Assembly (NCBI RefSeq): GCF_947503465.1
Contig: NZ_CANNDN010000001.1
Coordinates: 1,178,001 to 1,242,000 of the forward strand
Direction: 5' to 3'
Source: an uncultured Tateyamaria sp.
GTDB lineage: Bacteria > Pseudomonadota > Alphaproteobacteria > Rhodobacterales > Rhodobacteraceae
Length of the DNA: 64,000 nucleotides
The translations under genes and the position numbers were made by a program. Positions 17,239 to 26,742 of this stretch are shown here, one piece after another. The notes under the pieces were generated by a model. That model worked only from the letters and a program-made list of their open reading frames with translations, ran no database searches and was not told where the DNA came from. Each line of letters begins with the position of its first letter. Position 1 is the first letter of the stretch.

Positions 17239-17275
17239 AAGGGCCCGCAGACAATCCTGTCTCCGGGCCCTTTAT
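17239..17275 (+). terminator. Strong intrinsic terminator after the OmpA lipoprotein gene
   Basis: A long two-part stem: AAGGGCCCG pairs with CGGGCCCTT, and inside it AGACA pairs with TGTCT around an ATCC loop. It sits 19 bases after the stop and separates the outer-membrane part of the tad locus from the motor part. Confidence 0.8.
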
Positions 17276-17359
17276 CGTTCTGAGATACCCAACAATTGGA
17301 GTTTTTTGGCCCAAATCTCGCCTGAATTCGCTGCGACAACTCCCCCTGAGGACACGTAT

Positions 17360-17380
17360 GCCCGGTGAAACGTACCGGGC
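17360..17380 (+). other. Hairpin in the cpaE leader
   Basis: Perfect 7-bp arms GCCCGGT / ACCGGGC with loop GAAACGT, about 70 bases before the cpaE start and after the upstream terminator. It may be part of the mRNA leader or a protein-binding site. Confidence 0.4.
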
Positions 17381-17450
17381 GAGGGTCAGCGCATCCGCCC
17401 ACAACGGGGCATTTGGCTGCAAGACCCTTTGAACAAAGGACGAGTGGGCA

Positions 17451-18689
17451 ATGAGCAGCGTAATGCCACAACCGGAAACAGCGCCGATCACGGCTTGTAC
17501 GATCAGCCGCGATGTACAGAACTTCGACCTTCTGATCGAAGACATGGAACATGCCCTGGGCGAGGCGTGGGGCGATCTCGGCTTTGCCGAAGCCCTGGCG
17601 TTTTTCAATCAACCCGAAGCCGAAGCAATGGAATTCGTGGCGCTTGCCCTTGATGAAGAAGACGAAGACAACCTGGTCCTTCTGGGCGAGATCATCAAGC
17701 AGGCGAAGTCACGCGGCATCAAGGTGATCCTGATCGCCGAAGACGTCACACCCGCCGCCCTGCACCAGCTCTTGCGCCAGGGCGCCGACGAATTTGTGCC
17801 CTACCCGCTTCCCGAAGGCGAATTGCAACAAGCCATTGAACGGATTCAGGCTGCAGACCGTCCACAGCCCGCCGACAGCGAACGCACATCGACACTGAAA
17901 TCCGGGACCGACAAACAGGGCGCTGTCTTCGTTTGTCACGGCGTGGCCGGCGGCACGGGTGCGACCACGCTGGCCGTCAACCTGGCCTGGGAACTGGCAC
18001 TGCTGTGCAGCGGCGAAACCCCCTCGGTCTGCTTGTTGGACCTTGATTTCCAGTTCGGGTCGGCCTCGACCTATCTGGACCTGCCCCGACGCGAAGCGGT
18101 GTTTGAAATGCTGTCGGACACCGAAAGCATGGATGACGAGATTTTCGGCCAATCCCTTCTGACCTTCGAAGAAAAACTTGAGGTGCTGACAGCCCCCGCG
18201 GACATGATCCCGCTGGATCTGGTCACCGCCGAAGATATCGGCCGGGTGGTCGAAATGGCCCGTGCGCATTTCGACTACGTGGTCGTCGACATGCCCTCGA
18301 CCCTGGTGCAATGGACCGAAACCGTCCTGAACGCGTCGCATCTCTATTTCACAACGCTTGAGATGGACATGCGGTCAGCCCAGAACACACTGCGCTTCAA
18401 ACGCGCCCTTCAGTCCGAAGAGCTGCCGATTGAAAAGCTGCGCTATGTTCTGAACCGCGCGCCGAAATTCACCGATCTTGGTGGCAAGGCACGGGTCAAA
18501 CGGTTGTCGGAAAGCCTTGATATCGCCGTCGAAGTCCAGCTTCCCGACGGTGGCAAACCCATCACGCAGGGCGCGGATCACGGTCTGCCGCTTGCCACCT
18601 CCGCCACAAAGAACCCGCTGCGCCGCGAAATTGCGAAGCTTGCAGCGTCCATCCATGAACTCAGCGAGGACCACGCCAAAGCGGCGTGA
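17451..18689 (+). CDS. cpaE: Tad pilus assembly ATPase CpaE (TadZ)
   Basis: A 412-residue protein with an N-terminal receiver-like domain (about 10-135) that lacks a clear phosphorylation aspartate context, and a C-terminal ParA/MinD-like ATPase domain. The deviant Walker A loop is GVAGGTGATT (164-173), as usual for CpaE, and the Walker A' region is LLDLDFQFG. TadZ/CpaE proteins place the Tad machine at the cell pole. Its tail comes within 24 bases of cpaF, so the motor genes form one operon. Confidence 0.93.
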   Translation: MSSVMPQPETAPITACTISRDVQNFDLLIEDMEHALGEAWGDLGFAEALAFFNQPEAEAMEFVALALDEEDEDNLVLLGEIIKQAKSRGIKVILIAEDVTPAALHQLLRQGADEFVPYPLPEGELQQAIERIQAADRPQPADSERTSTLKSGTDKQGAVFVCHGVAGGTGATTLAVNLAWELALLCSGETPSVCLLDLDFQFGSASTYLDLPRREAVFEMLSDTESMDDEIFGQSLLTFEEKLEVLTAPADMIPLDLVTAEDIGRVVEMARAHFDYVVVDMPSTLVQWTETVLNASHLYFTTLEMDMRSAQNTLRFKRALQSEELPIEKLRYVLNRAPKFTDLGGKARVKRLSESLDIAVEVQLPDGGKPITQGADHGLPLATSATKNPLRREIAKLAASIHELSEDHAKAA

Positions 18690-18712
18690 TCCGACAACCC
18701 GGGGGTCCCTCG

Positions 18713-20143
<1,431 letters not shown>

Positions 20144-20155
20144 GAGGATCAGAAA

Positions 20156-21121
20156 ATGAGCGCAGAACCAATTATTTACGGCCTCATCTTCGTAGGCGTG
20201 CTGGTGCTGGTCGAGGGCCTGTACCTTGTCGCCTTCGGCAAGTCCATCAGCCTCAACAGCCGCGTCAATCGCCGCCTCGAAATGCTGAACAAGGCCGGTG
20301 GCCGACGCGAGGAGGTGCTGGAACAGCTCCGCAAGGAGATGCAGCAGCACATGGGCGCGCGGTCCATCCCGCTCTATTCCCTTCTGGCCGACAAGGCACA
20401 GAAGGCTGCCATCGCCTTCACACCGCAACAGCTTATCATGATCATGGCAGGCCTCAGCGTCGTGGCGTTCATCGGGCTGAGCGTCGGCACCGAAACCGAT
20501 CCGCCCGTGCGCATCCTGTTGTCGGTGGGCATCGGCATCGGCGCTGTGTATTTCTGGGTCGCAGCCAAGGCCGGCAAACGGCTGGGTATGATCGAAGAAC
20601 AACTGCCTGACGCCGTCGAACTCATGGTGCGCAGCCTGCGTGTGGGTCACCCCTTCAGTTCGGCCATCCAGATCGTGTCGAAAGAGGTGCAGGACCCCCT
20701 GGCTTCGGAATTCGGACTTATCGCCGACGAAAGCGCCTTTGGCCGTGATGTGGGCGAAAGCCTCAAGGACATGGCCGAACGGCTCGACATGCAGGATTTG
20801 CGCTTTTTGTCGGTGGCTGTGACGATCCAGCAGCAATCGGGCGGTAACCTGGCCGAGATCCTTGCGGGCCTGGCCAAGGTGATCCGCGCCCGCTTCCGCC
20901 TGTTCCGCCGGGTCAAGGCGATCACGGCCGAGGCCAAGTGGTCAGGCAAGTTCCTTTCGGCCTTCCCCATCGTGGCGCTGATCGTGATCAACGTGACCGA
21001 CCCGCACTACTATGACGAAGTGCGCGACCACCCCTACTTTATCCCGGCCTGTTTTGCCGTGGGCATCTTCCTCGCCGCGAACCTCATGGTGATGCGCGTG
21101 CTGACCAACATCAAAGTGTAA
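20156..21121 (+). CDS. tadB: Tad pilus inner-membrane protein TadB
   Basis: A 321-residue membrane protein with a T2SSF (GspF) domain. Hydrophobic segments lie at about residues 6-25, 95-135 and near the C-terminus; the cytoplasmic T2SSF part includes EEQLPDAVELMVRSLRVGHP and SGGNLAEILAGLAKV. It pairs with TadC to form the platform that CpaF drives. AGAGGA precedes the start. Confidence 0.94.
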   Translation: MSAEPIIYGLIFVGVLVLVEGLYLVAFGKSISLNSRVNRRLEMLNKAGGRREEVLEQLRKEMQQHMGARSIPLYSLLADKAQKAAIAFTPQQLIMIMAGLSVVAFIGLSVGTETDPPVRILLSVGIGIGAVYFWVAAKAGKRLGMIEEQLPDAVELMVRSLRVGHPFSSAIQIVSKEVQDPLASEFGLIADESAFGRDVGESLKDMAERLDMQDLRFLSVAVTIQQQSGGNLAEILAGLAKVIRARFRLFRRVKAITAEAKWSGKFLSAFPIVALIVINVTDPHYYDEVRDHPYFIPACFAVGIFLAANLMVMRVLTNIKV

Positions 21122-21131
21122 GGACCCCCCC

Positions 21132-22112
21132 ATGGACGCCCTGCTGCAACCCATAACGGACATCCTTGGCCCCCTTGGCCCCATCGTGCTGGCCGGTGTG
21201 CTTGGCCTGATGATGATCGTGATCGTCTTCATCATGATGCTGCGCCAGCCCGAAGATCCGCTGAGCAAGCTGAAAAAGGCGCAAAACGGTGTCGTGGCCT
21301 CCGGCCCACAAAAGGAACGCCTGCGCCAGGGGGCGCGCAACGAACAGCTTGAACGCTTCTCCAAGTTTCTTGAGCCCGAGGACGTGGCCGAACTGTCCAA
21401 GCGCCAGTTGACGCTGCGCCAGGCCGGCTACCAATCCAAGGATGCGGTGCGCATGTTCCACGCCGCACAGTTCCTGCTTGGCGTGCTGGGGCTGATCCTG
21501 GGCGTGATCTATACCAACTTCATCGTCGGCACCGACAACATGACGACGCAAAAGATCATCATGTTCACCATCGGCCCGGGTGGTGCGGGATATTACCTGC
21601 CGCAATACTGGGTGACCAAACGGGTCGCCAAGCGGCAAGAGGAGATCACCCAGGGCTTCCCGGACGCGCTGGACATGCTGCTGGTCTGTGTCGAAGCGGG
21701 GCAGTCGCTGGATCAGGCGATCACCCGCGTGGCACATGAATTGCAGGCCTCCTACCCGGCGCTGGCCGACGAATTCATGGTCGTCAGCTACGAGATGAAG
21801 GCCGGTAAGGACAAGATCACCGTGCTGAACGACATGGGCGAACGCTGTGGTGTCCTGGACGTGGCGAGCTTTGTGACCGTGCTGGTGCAATCGGCCAGCT
21901 TCGGGACATCGATCGCCGAAGCGCTGCGGGTCTATGCGGGCGAGATGCGCGACAAGCGTGTCATGCGCGCCGAAGAGGCCGCCAACAAGCTGCCCACCAA
22001 GATGACTCTGGCGACGATGATGCTGACCGTGCCGCCCTTGCTGATCATCCTTGTGGGTCCTTCGGCACACGGTATCACGCAACTTGGCAACATGAACGCA
22101 TTGGGGAACTAG
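21132..22112 (+). CDS. tadC: Tad pilus inner-membrane protein TadC
   Basis: A 326-residue T2SSF-domain protein, partner of TadB. The family stretch FPDALDMLLVCVEAGQSLDQ is present, with membrane segments near residues 15-37, 115-155 and 300-322. AAGGA precedes the start 10 bases after tadB. A very strong palindrome lies between this gene and tadD. Confidence 0.94.
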   Translation: MDALLQPITDILGPLGPIVLAGVLGLMMIVIVFIMMLRQPEDPLSKLKKAQNGVVASGPQKERLRQGARNEQLERFSKFLEPEDVAELSKRQLTLRQAGYQSKDAVRMFHAAQFLLGVLGLILGVIYTNFIVGTDNMTTQKIIMFTIGPGGAGYYLPQYWVTKRVAKRQEEITQGFPDALDMLLVCVEAGQSLDQAITRVAHELQASYPALADEFMVVSYEMKAGKDKITVLNDMGERCGVLDVASFVTVLVQSASFGTSIAEALRVYAGEMRDKRVMRAEEAANKLPTKMTLATMMLTVPPLLIILVGPSAHGITQLGNMNALGN

Positions 22113-22142
22113 GCCGAAACGCCAACACATGTTAAGGAACAC

Positions 22143-22174
22143 GCACCGCGCGCCCGGAACCGGGCGCGCGGTGC
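22143..22174 (+). other. 15-bp perfect inverted repeat between tadC and tadD
   Basis: Two 15-base arms (GCACCGCGCGCCCGG and its exact complement) separated by AA, starting 30 bases after the tadC stop. In RNA it would form a very stable hairpin ending in a small GAAC loop. There is no T run, so it could stall RNases or polymerase rather than end transcription. It lies just upstream of the start chosen for tadD. Confidence 0.75.
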
Positions 22175-22179
22175 AGTCA

Positions 22180-22773
22180 ATGAAGACCGTCGCAAAGACC
22201 GATATGATCACAGGCACCCGGGCATTTCTGGCCCTTTCCCTCGTCCTTGCGCTGACCGCCTGCGGTCCGCCCACAATCGATGCCTCGCAAACGGGCCCGT
22301 TTGCCCCGGGTGTGGATGTCCGTGCCGAAGGGGTCGACGGGGTCGAGGTGGCGCACCGCCTGATTGCGGCAGGTGAATTTGAACTCGCCATCAAATCCTT
22401 CAACCGTGCCGCGCTGGAACGCGGCGGCTTTGATGCCGAAATCCTGTCCGGGCTGGGAACCGCAAATCTCGGGCTTGGTCGGCTGAACCAGGCCGAAACG
22501 CTTTTGCGCCGCGCCACCACCGAATACGATCCGGCGCCGTCGGACCTCAATAACCTTGGCGTTGTCCTGATGGAACGGGGCGAAACGGCCGAAGCGGTCC
22601 AGATTTTCCGCAAGGCCTTTGCATTGGATGACGGAGAAAGCACACTTATTCGGGATAATTTGCGCTTGGCACTCGCAAAATCCGAAAATTCTGCTAGCGT
22701 GGAACCCAATGAGAGCCAGTATAAACTGGTCCGTCGAGGCAGCAGTGACTTTCTGATCCGCACTGCATCTTGA
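22180..22773 (+). CDS. tadD: Tetratricopeptide lipoprotein TadD
   Basis: A 197-residue lipoprotein: signal with lipobox LVLALTAC and then TPR-type helical repeats (FELAIKSFNRAALERGG, LNQAETLLRRATTEYD, TAEAVQIFRKAFALDD). TadD is thought to act as a pilotin-like factor for the secretin. Two starts are possible (22180 and 22204), neither with a clear ribosome site; an ATG at 22129 would put the large hairpin inside the gene and is rejected. Its reading after a stable hairpin suggests reduced expression relative to tadC. Confidence 0.85.
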   Translation: MKTVAKTDMITGTRAFLALSLVLALTACGPPTIDASQTGPFAPGVDVRAEGVDGVEVAHRLIAAGEFELAIKSFNRAALERGGFDAEILSGLGTANLGLGRLNQAETLLRRATTEYDPAPSDLNNLGVVLMERGETAEAVQIFRKAFALDDGESTLIRDNLRLALAKSENSASVEPNESQYKLVRRGSSDFLIRTAS

Positions 22774-22879
22774 TATTCCGCCCGTTCGGGTGGGTCTGAG
22801 GCTGCGCTTTTCGGGGCGCAAAAGGGATGCGACCGGGCGGACAAGCACGGCGCGAACGAGCAGGATAAAGGACGCAAAC

Positions 22880-23743
22880 ATGCGCCACCCCGTGATTTTG
22901 GCCGTCTCTCTGGCAGGCGCAATGGCCCTCGCCGCGTGTGAACAGAAAAACGCCGATGAAACCGTCGAACGCGCCTTTCAGGACGTGAACGTCGTCGACG
23001 AAAACAACCTCAGCGACGTGATGCTGACGGTCGCGGACCCGAACGAAGCCGTGACCTATTTCCAGCGAACGGCCAAGGAAAACCCCAAGCGCATCGATGC
23101 GCAACGCGGCCTTGCGACCAGCCTTGTACGCGCCAAACGCTATACCGAGGCGACGTCGGCCTACGCCAAACTGGTCGAGATGCAGGGCGTCACCAATGAC
23201 GACCGTGTCGACTATGCCGACGCACTGCTGCGTGCAGGCGACTGGGCCCGCGCCGAGCAAGAGCTGGACAAGGTCCCACCCACGATCGAGACGTTCAAAC
23301 GCTACCGGCTCGAAGCACTGATTGCCGACAGCAACAAGGAATGGAAGAAAGCGGACAGTTTCTATGAAACAGCCGTGGGCCTCACGACGCGCCCCTCGGG
23401 GGTGTTGAACAACTGGGGATACTCGAAACTGACACGCGGCGACTTTTCCGATGCCGAACGTCTGTTCACCGATGCAATCCGCCAGGATCCCAGCCTGTTC
23501 ACGGCCAAGAACAACCTGATCCTCGCCCGCAGTGCGCAACGCAACTACGCCCTGCCCGTCATTCCCATGGACCAGACGGAACGCGCACAGCTGTTGCACA
23601 CGCTGGGCCTTGCCGCCGTGAAACAAGGGGACGTGCAAACAGGCAAGGGCCTGTTGCGTGACGCGATCGAAACGCACCCCCAGCATTTCGAAGCCGCCGT
23701 GCGGTCCTTGCGCGCGCTCGAAAACAACGTATCGAACGGCTAG
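22880..23743 (+). CDS. Second TPR lipoprotein of the tad locus
   Basis: A 287-residue lipoprotein with lipobox GAMALAAC (Cys20) and several TPR repeats (for example PNEAVTYFQRTAKENPKRID and FSDAERLFTDAIRQDPSLFT). AAGGAC precedes the start at 22880, which was taken over an ATG 30 codons upstream. It resembles TadD in design and may be a duplicate with a separate role in secretin or pilin assembly. It ends 3 bases before the prepilin peptidase gene. Confidence 0.87.
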   Translation: MRHPVILAVSLAGAMALAACEQKNADETVERAFQDVNVVDENNLSDVMLTVADPNEAVTYFQRTAKENPKRIDAQRGLATSLVRAKRYTEATSAYAKLVEMQGVTNDDRVDYADALLRAGDWARAEQELDKVPPTIETFKRYRLEALIADSNKEWKKADSFYETAVGLTTRPSGVLNNWGYSKLTRGDFSDAERLFTDAIRQDPSLFTAKNNLILARSAQRNYALPVIPMDQTERAQLLHTLGLAAVKQGDVQTGKGLLRDAIETHPQHFEAAVRSLRALENNVSNG

Positions 23744-23746
23744 GCC

Positions 23747-24247
23747 ATGATGGCGCTTTCGGCCTCGGTTGCGCTGTGGTTCCTGCCACTGCTCGTTCCA
23801 CTTTGCCTTTACGTTGCGTACACGGATCTGTCGCGCATGAAGATCACCAATCCCACGGTGGTTGCCATGGCGTTGATCTTTGCCGTGATGGGGCCGTTTC
23901 TGTATCCGCTGGACGCCTATCTGTGGCAGCTGGCGCATCTGGGCATTGTGCTGGTGGCCGGCATCATCCTGAACGCCGCCGGTGCCATGGGCGCGGGCGA
24001 CGCCAAGTTCCTGGCCGCCGCGGCACCTTACGTGGCCCTGGGCGATATTCACATGCTGATGGCGCTTTTTGCGGCGGTGCTGCTGGCCGCCTATACCGTG
24101 CACACCATTGCCAAGCATACACGCCTGCGCAATCTGGCCCCCGGTTGGGCCAGTTGGACGCAAGAAGGGCGCAGGTTTCCCATGGGCTTTGCCCTTGGTC
24201 CGACACTCGCGGTCTATCTCGGGCTTGCCACCGTGTACGGCTCTTGA
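23747..24247 (+). CDS. cpaA: Prepilin peptidase CpaA/TadV (A24 family)
   Basis: A 166-residue polytopic aspartic protease that cuts the Flp prepilin leader after Gly. The catalytic aspartates are D27 in YTDLSRMKI and D85 in GAMGAGDAK. It is the short form without the methylase domain, as usual in tad loci. The last visible part is a C-terminal helix. It follows the TPR gene after 3 bases. Confidence 0.93.
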   Translation: MMALSASVALWFLPLLVPLCLYVAYTDLSRMKITNPTVVAMALIFAVMGPFLYPLDAYLWQLAHLGIVLVAGIILNAAGAMGAGDAKFLAAAAPYVALGDIHMLMALFAAVLLAAYTVHTIAKHTRLRNLAPGWASWTQEGRRFPMGFALGPTLAVYLGLATVYGS

Positions 24248-24324
24248 CCCGCGAGGGCCATATTTTGGCCGAAGTGCTGCGCTAGGACAGTCCCAAACAC
24301 AAGCAGATACCACAGGCCAAACCC

Positions 24325-25632
24325 ATGAACATGCAAGTCTCTGACGTGATTGCACCCCCTGCCCCCAAACGGTTGCAGGACATGAAGCTGCCTGTAGTGA
24401 TGATGCGGGACATCCTGCTGAAAACCATGTTTCGCAAGAACCTGGACATGGTGTCGGACCTGAGCGAAGCGATGTGCCTGCCCATCCCTGTCGTGCAGGA
24501 ACTGATCGACATGTCGCGCGACCAGCGCCTGATGGAAGCAACCGGCACGCTCAACGCCAACAACGGCAATGAAATGGGCTACCAGTTGACCGATGGCGGC
24601 AAGGCGCGCGCGCTCGACGCCCTGTCCCAGTCCGAATACTTTGGCGCCATGCCCGTCCCGCTCGATGTCTACCGCGCGCAGGTCAAACGCCAGTCCATCC
24701 GCAACATCATGGTCACACGCCAGCAACTCGTGGGCGCCATGGGCCACCTCGTCCTGCCCGACGACTTGCTGGACCAGCTTGGCCCCGCCGTCTCCGCCGG
24801 TCGCTCGATCCTGATGTACGGCCCCCCCGGCAACGGTAAATCCTCGATCTCGAACGGCATCCGCGACGCGCTTGGTGACAATGTCTTTGTGCCGCGCGCC
24901 ATCGAATACGCGGGCCAGGTGATCACGGTCTATGACCCCATCGTGCACTCCCTCGCTCAGGAAGAGGCCCAGGACCCAACGTCGCTTCGCCGCGTGACGC
25001 CCTATGACAAACGCTATGTCAAATGCGAACGGCCCACCGTGATCACGGGGGGCGAGTTGTCGCTCAACATGCTGGATCTGGTCTACAACCCCACCGCGCG
25101 GACCTACCAGGCCCCGCTGCAACTGAAATCCACTGGCGGCATCTTCATCGTGGATGACCTGGGTCGTCAGGCCGAACCGCCGCAGGCTCTGGTCAACCGC
25201 TGGATCGTGCCGCTTGAGGAAAGCAAGGATATTCTTGCCCTGCAATCAGGTGAGAAATTCGAAGTGCCCTTCGACACGCTCGTGGTCTTCTCGACCAACT
25301 TCCACCCGAACGAGATCTTCGACCAGGCCGCCCTGCGCCGGATCTTCTTCAAGATCAAGATCGACGGGCCCAATCAGGCCAACTTCCTGAAGATCTTTGC
25401 CATGGTGGCCAAGAAAAAGGGGATGGCCCTGAACGAAGAGGCGCTGGTGCACCTGCTCAAGGTCAAATACCCGACCATCGACAACATCTACGCCAACTAC
25501 CAGCCGAACTTCCTGATCGACCAGATGGTGGCGATCTGCAATTTCGAAGGCATTCCCCTGCAAATGCGCCCTGATCTGATTGATCGGGCCTGGGCCAACA
25601 TGTTCGTCAAGGACGAACATATCGTCAAATGA
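24325..25632 (+). CDS. AAA+ ATPase associated with the tad locus
   Basis: A 435-residue cytoplasmic protein with an N-terminal region of about 100 residues that looks like a small helix-turn-helix fold (LCLPIPVVQELIDMS-like pattern, then YQLTDGGKARALDAL), and a central AAA ATPase domain: Walker A GPPGNGKSS (166-174), Walker B FIVDDLG (274-280) and an arginine-rich sensor region (FDQAALRRIFFKIKI). I do not recognise a characterised member. Its place 77 bp after the prepilin peptidase suggests a role in Tad pilus function, perhaps as a remodelling or unfolding ATPase. It overlaps the next gene by 4 bases. Confidence 0.8.
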   Translation: MNMQVSDVIAPPAPKRLQDMKLPVVMMRDILLKTMFRKNLDMVSDLSEAMCLPIPVVQELIDMSRDQRLMEATGTLNANNGNEMGYQLTDGGKARALDALSQSEYFGAMPVPLDVYRAQVKRQSIRNIMVTRQQLVGAMGHLVLPDDLLDQLGPAVSAGRSILMYGPPGNGKSSISNGIRDALGDNVFVPRAIEYAGQVITVYDPIVHSLAQEEAQDPTSLRRVTPYDKRYVKCERPTVITGGELSLNMLDLVYNPTARTYQAPLQLKSTGGIFIVDDLGRQAEPPQALVNRWIVPLEESKDILALQSGEKFEVPFDTLVVFSTNFHPNEIFDQAALRRIFFKIKIDGPNQANFLKIFAMVAKKKGMALNEEALVHLLKVKYPTIDNIYANYQPNFLIDQMVAICNFEGIPLQMRPDLIDRAWANMFVKDEHIVK

Positions 25633-26420
25633 TCGGGCTCGCGGGCTGCGGACGCATGGGCGCGCCGATGCTGGCGGCCCTGCGCGATGGCGGCACACGG
25701 GCCATGGGTTTTGACGTTGTGGACAAGGGGCTGGCCCATGTCAGCACCAACATCATGGCTTTTGCGCCCACGGTGGAAACCCTGTTCTCGGTTGTCCGGG
25801 ACGAGGACGAGACAAACGCGCTGCTCTTCGACACCCAGAACCTGATGGGCACCGCGCCGAACCTGCGGCGCATCTTTGTCTGTTCGACCCTGTCGCCCCG
25901 CTATGTCCGGGGCCTGCGCGACCGGATGCCCGACCACGTCACCCTGATCGATGCACCCATGTCCGGGGCGGTCGTCGCCGCCGAAAACCGCACGCTCAGC
26001 TTCATGCTGGGCGGGACAACAGACGACATCGCCGACGCGACGCCACTCCTGTCGCTCATGGGCCGGCATTTCCACCACATGGGCGGCTTCGGGGCTGGCA
26101 TGCAGGCCAAGGTGCTCAACAACCTGCTGGCCGCCTCGCACACGGCCATGACACGGCTGGTGCTGGACTGGGCGGACGAGGCCGGGCTCGATACCGCGGC
26201 ACTCCTGACCCTGATCGAAACATCTTCGGGACAGAACTGGCTTGCCTCCGGTTTCGACACGATCGAATTTGCCAAGCACGGCTACGCCCCCGACAATTCC
26301 ATCGGCATCCTGGTCAAGGACGTGGCCGCAGCGCTTGATGCGGCGCCCGAGGGCGCGGACACGGCACTGCCAGAGCAGGTACAGGCGACCGTTCGGGCAC
26401 TCAAACCCCGAAAACCATAG
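25629..26420 (+). CDS. NAD(P)-binding dehydrogenase of the 3-hydroxyisobutyrate dehydrogenase family
   Basis: A 263-residue beta-hydroxyacid dehydrogenase. It begins almost at the nucleotide-binding loop GLAGCGRMGAPML; the substrate-binding motif is DAPMSGAVVAAENRTLSFM and the catalytic lysine is in GMQAKVLNNLLAASH. The N-terminus is unusually short before the loop. Its start overlaps the stop of the AAA ATPase (ATGA), so it belongs to that transcript although its chemistry has no obvious link to pili. The substrate is not determined. Confidence 0.85.
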   Translation: MIGLAGCGRMGAPMLAALRDGGTRAMGFDVVDKGLAHVSTNIMAFAPTVETLFSVVRDEDETNALLFDTQNLMGTAPNLRRIFVCSTLSPRYVRGLRDRMPDHVTLIDAPMSGAVVAAENRTLSFMLGGTTDDIADATPLLSLMGRHFHHMGGFGAGMQAKVLNNLLAASHTAMTRLVLDWADEAGLDTAALLTLIETSSGQNWLASGFDTIEFAKHGYAPDNSIGILVKDVAAALDAAPEGADTALPEQVQATVRALKPRKP

Positions 26421-26428
26421 ACCGCAGA

Positions 26429-26444
26429 CCGGGCTTCGGCCCGG
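26429..26444 (+). terminator. UUCG-type hairpin after the dehydrogenase
   Basis: CCGGGC-TTCG-GCCCGG, 8 bases after the stop. A TTCG tetraloop makes the stem very stable. No T run follows, so it may protect the mRNA end after Rho-dependent termination. Confidence 0.55.
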
Positions 26445-26506
26445 CACCCGCCCATCCCGCACGCAACGCATGGGTCCCTTTACCTCTGGCCCGGATATGC
26501 CGCGCG

Positions 26507-26542
26507 GTGCACAGGTTGTGCACAGGGTGTGCACGCCCTGTG
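26507..26542. repeat. Three helically phased GTGCAC repeats with overlapping hairpin
   Basis: GTGCAC occurs at 26507, 26518 and 26529, exactly 11 bp apart; the unit is close to GTGCACAGGTT. The last part also forms CACAGGG-N8-CCCTGTG (26521-26542). The spacing puts all three on the same face of the helix, as in cooperative protein-binding sites. Confidence 0.55.
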
Positions 26543-26666
26543 TATCGCAGTCTTGCCCTTAACCTCATTGAATAAATGGTAAACTCCTCACCAAATCACA
26601 AACCGGTCCGCGCCCCTATCTCATCGGCAAAACGCCCTATCAAAACTCTGTCCTTCTCTTGGCTGC

Positions 26667-26699
26667 AAATATCCCGGGGGTGTGGGGGCTGGCCCCCAC
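26667..26699. repeat. AAATATCCCGGGGG repeat with GC hairpin, copy 1
   Basis: The 14-base core (26667-26680) is followed by GTGGGGGC-TG-GCCCCCAC. A second copy of the core in the same orientation is at 29203-29216, just after the helicase gene, also followed by GC-rich stems. It looks like a dispersed intergenic element. Confidence 0.6.
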
Positions 26700-26742
26700 G
26701 CCCGCACTTTCCACCCGCGCACCAGCCGCTACATTGCGCCCC

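Larger units (their letters stand above)
26421..26742. other. 322-bp intergenic region before the helicase gene
   Basis: Holds the UUCG hairpin, three GTGCAC elements spaced by 11 bp, an AT-richer stretch (26560-26600) that may contain the helicase promoter, and one copy of the AAATATCCCGGGGG repeat. No coding sequence is convincing here. Confidence 0.5.
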
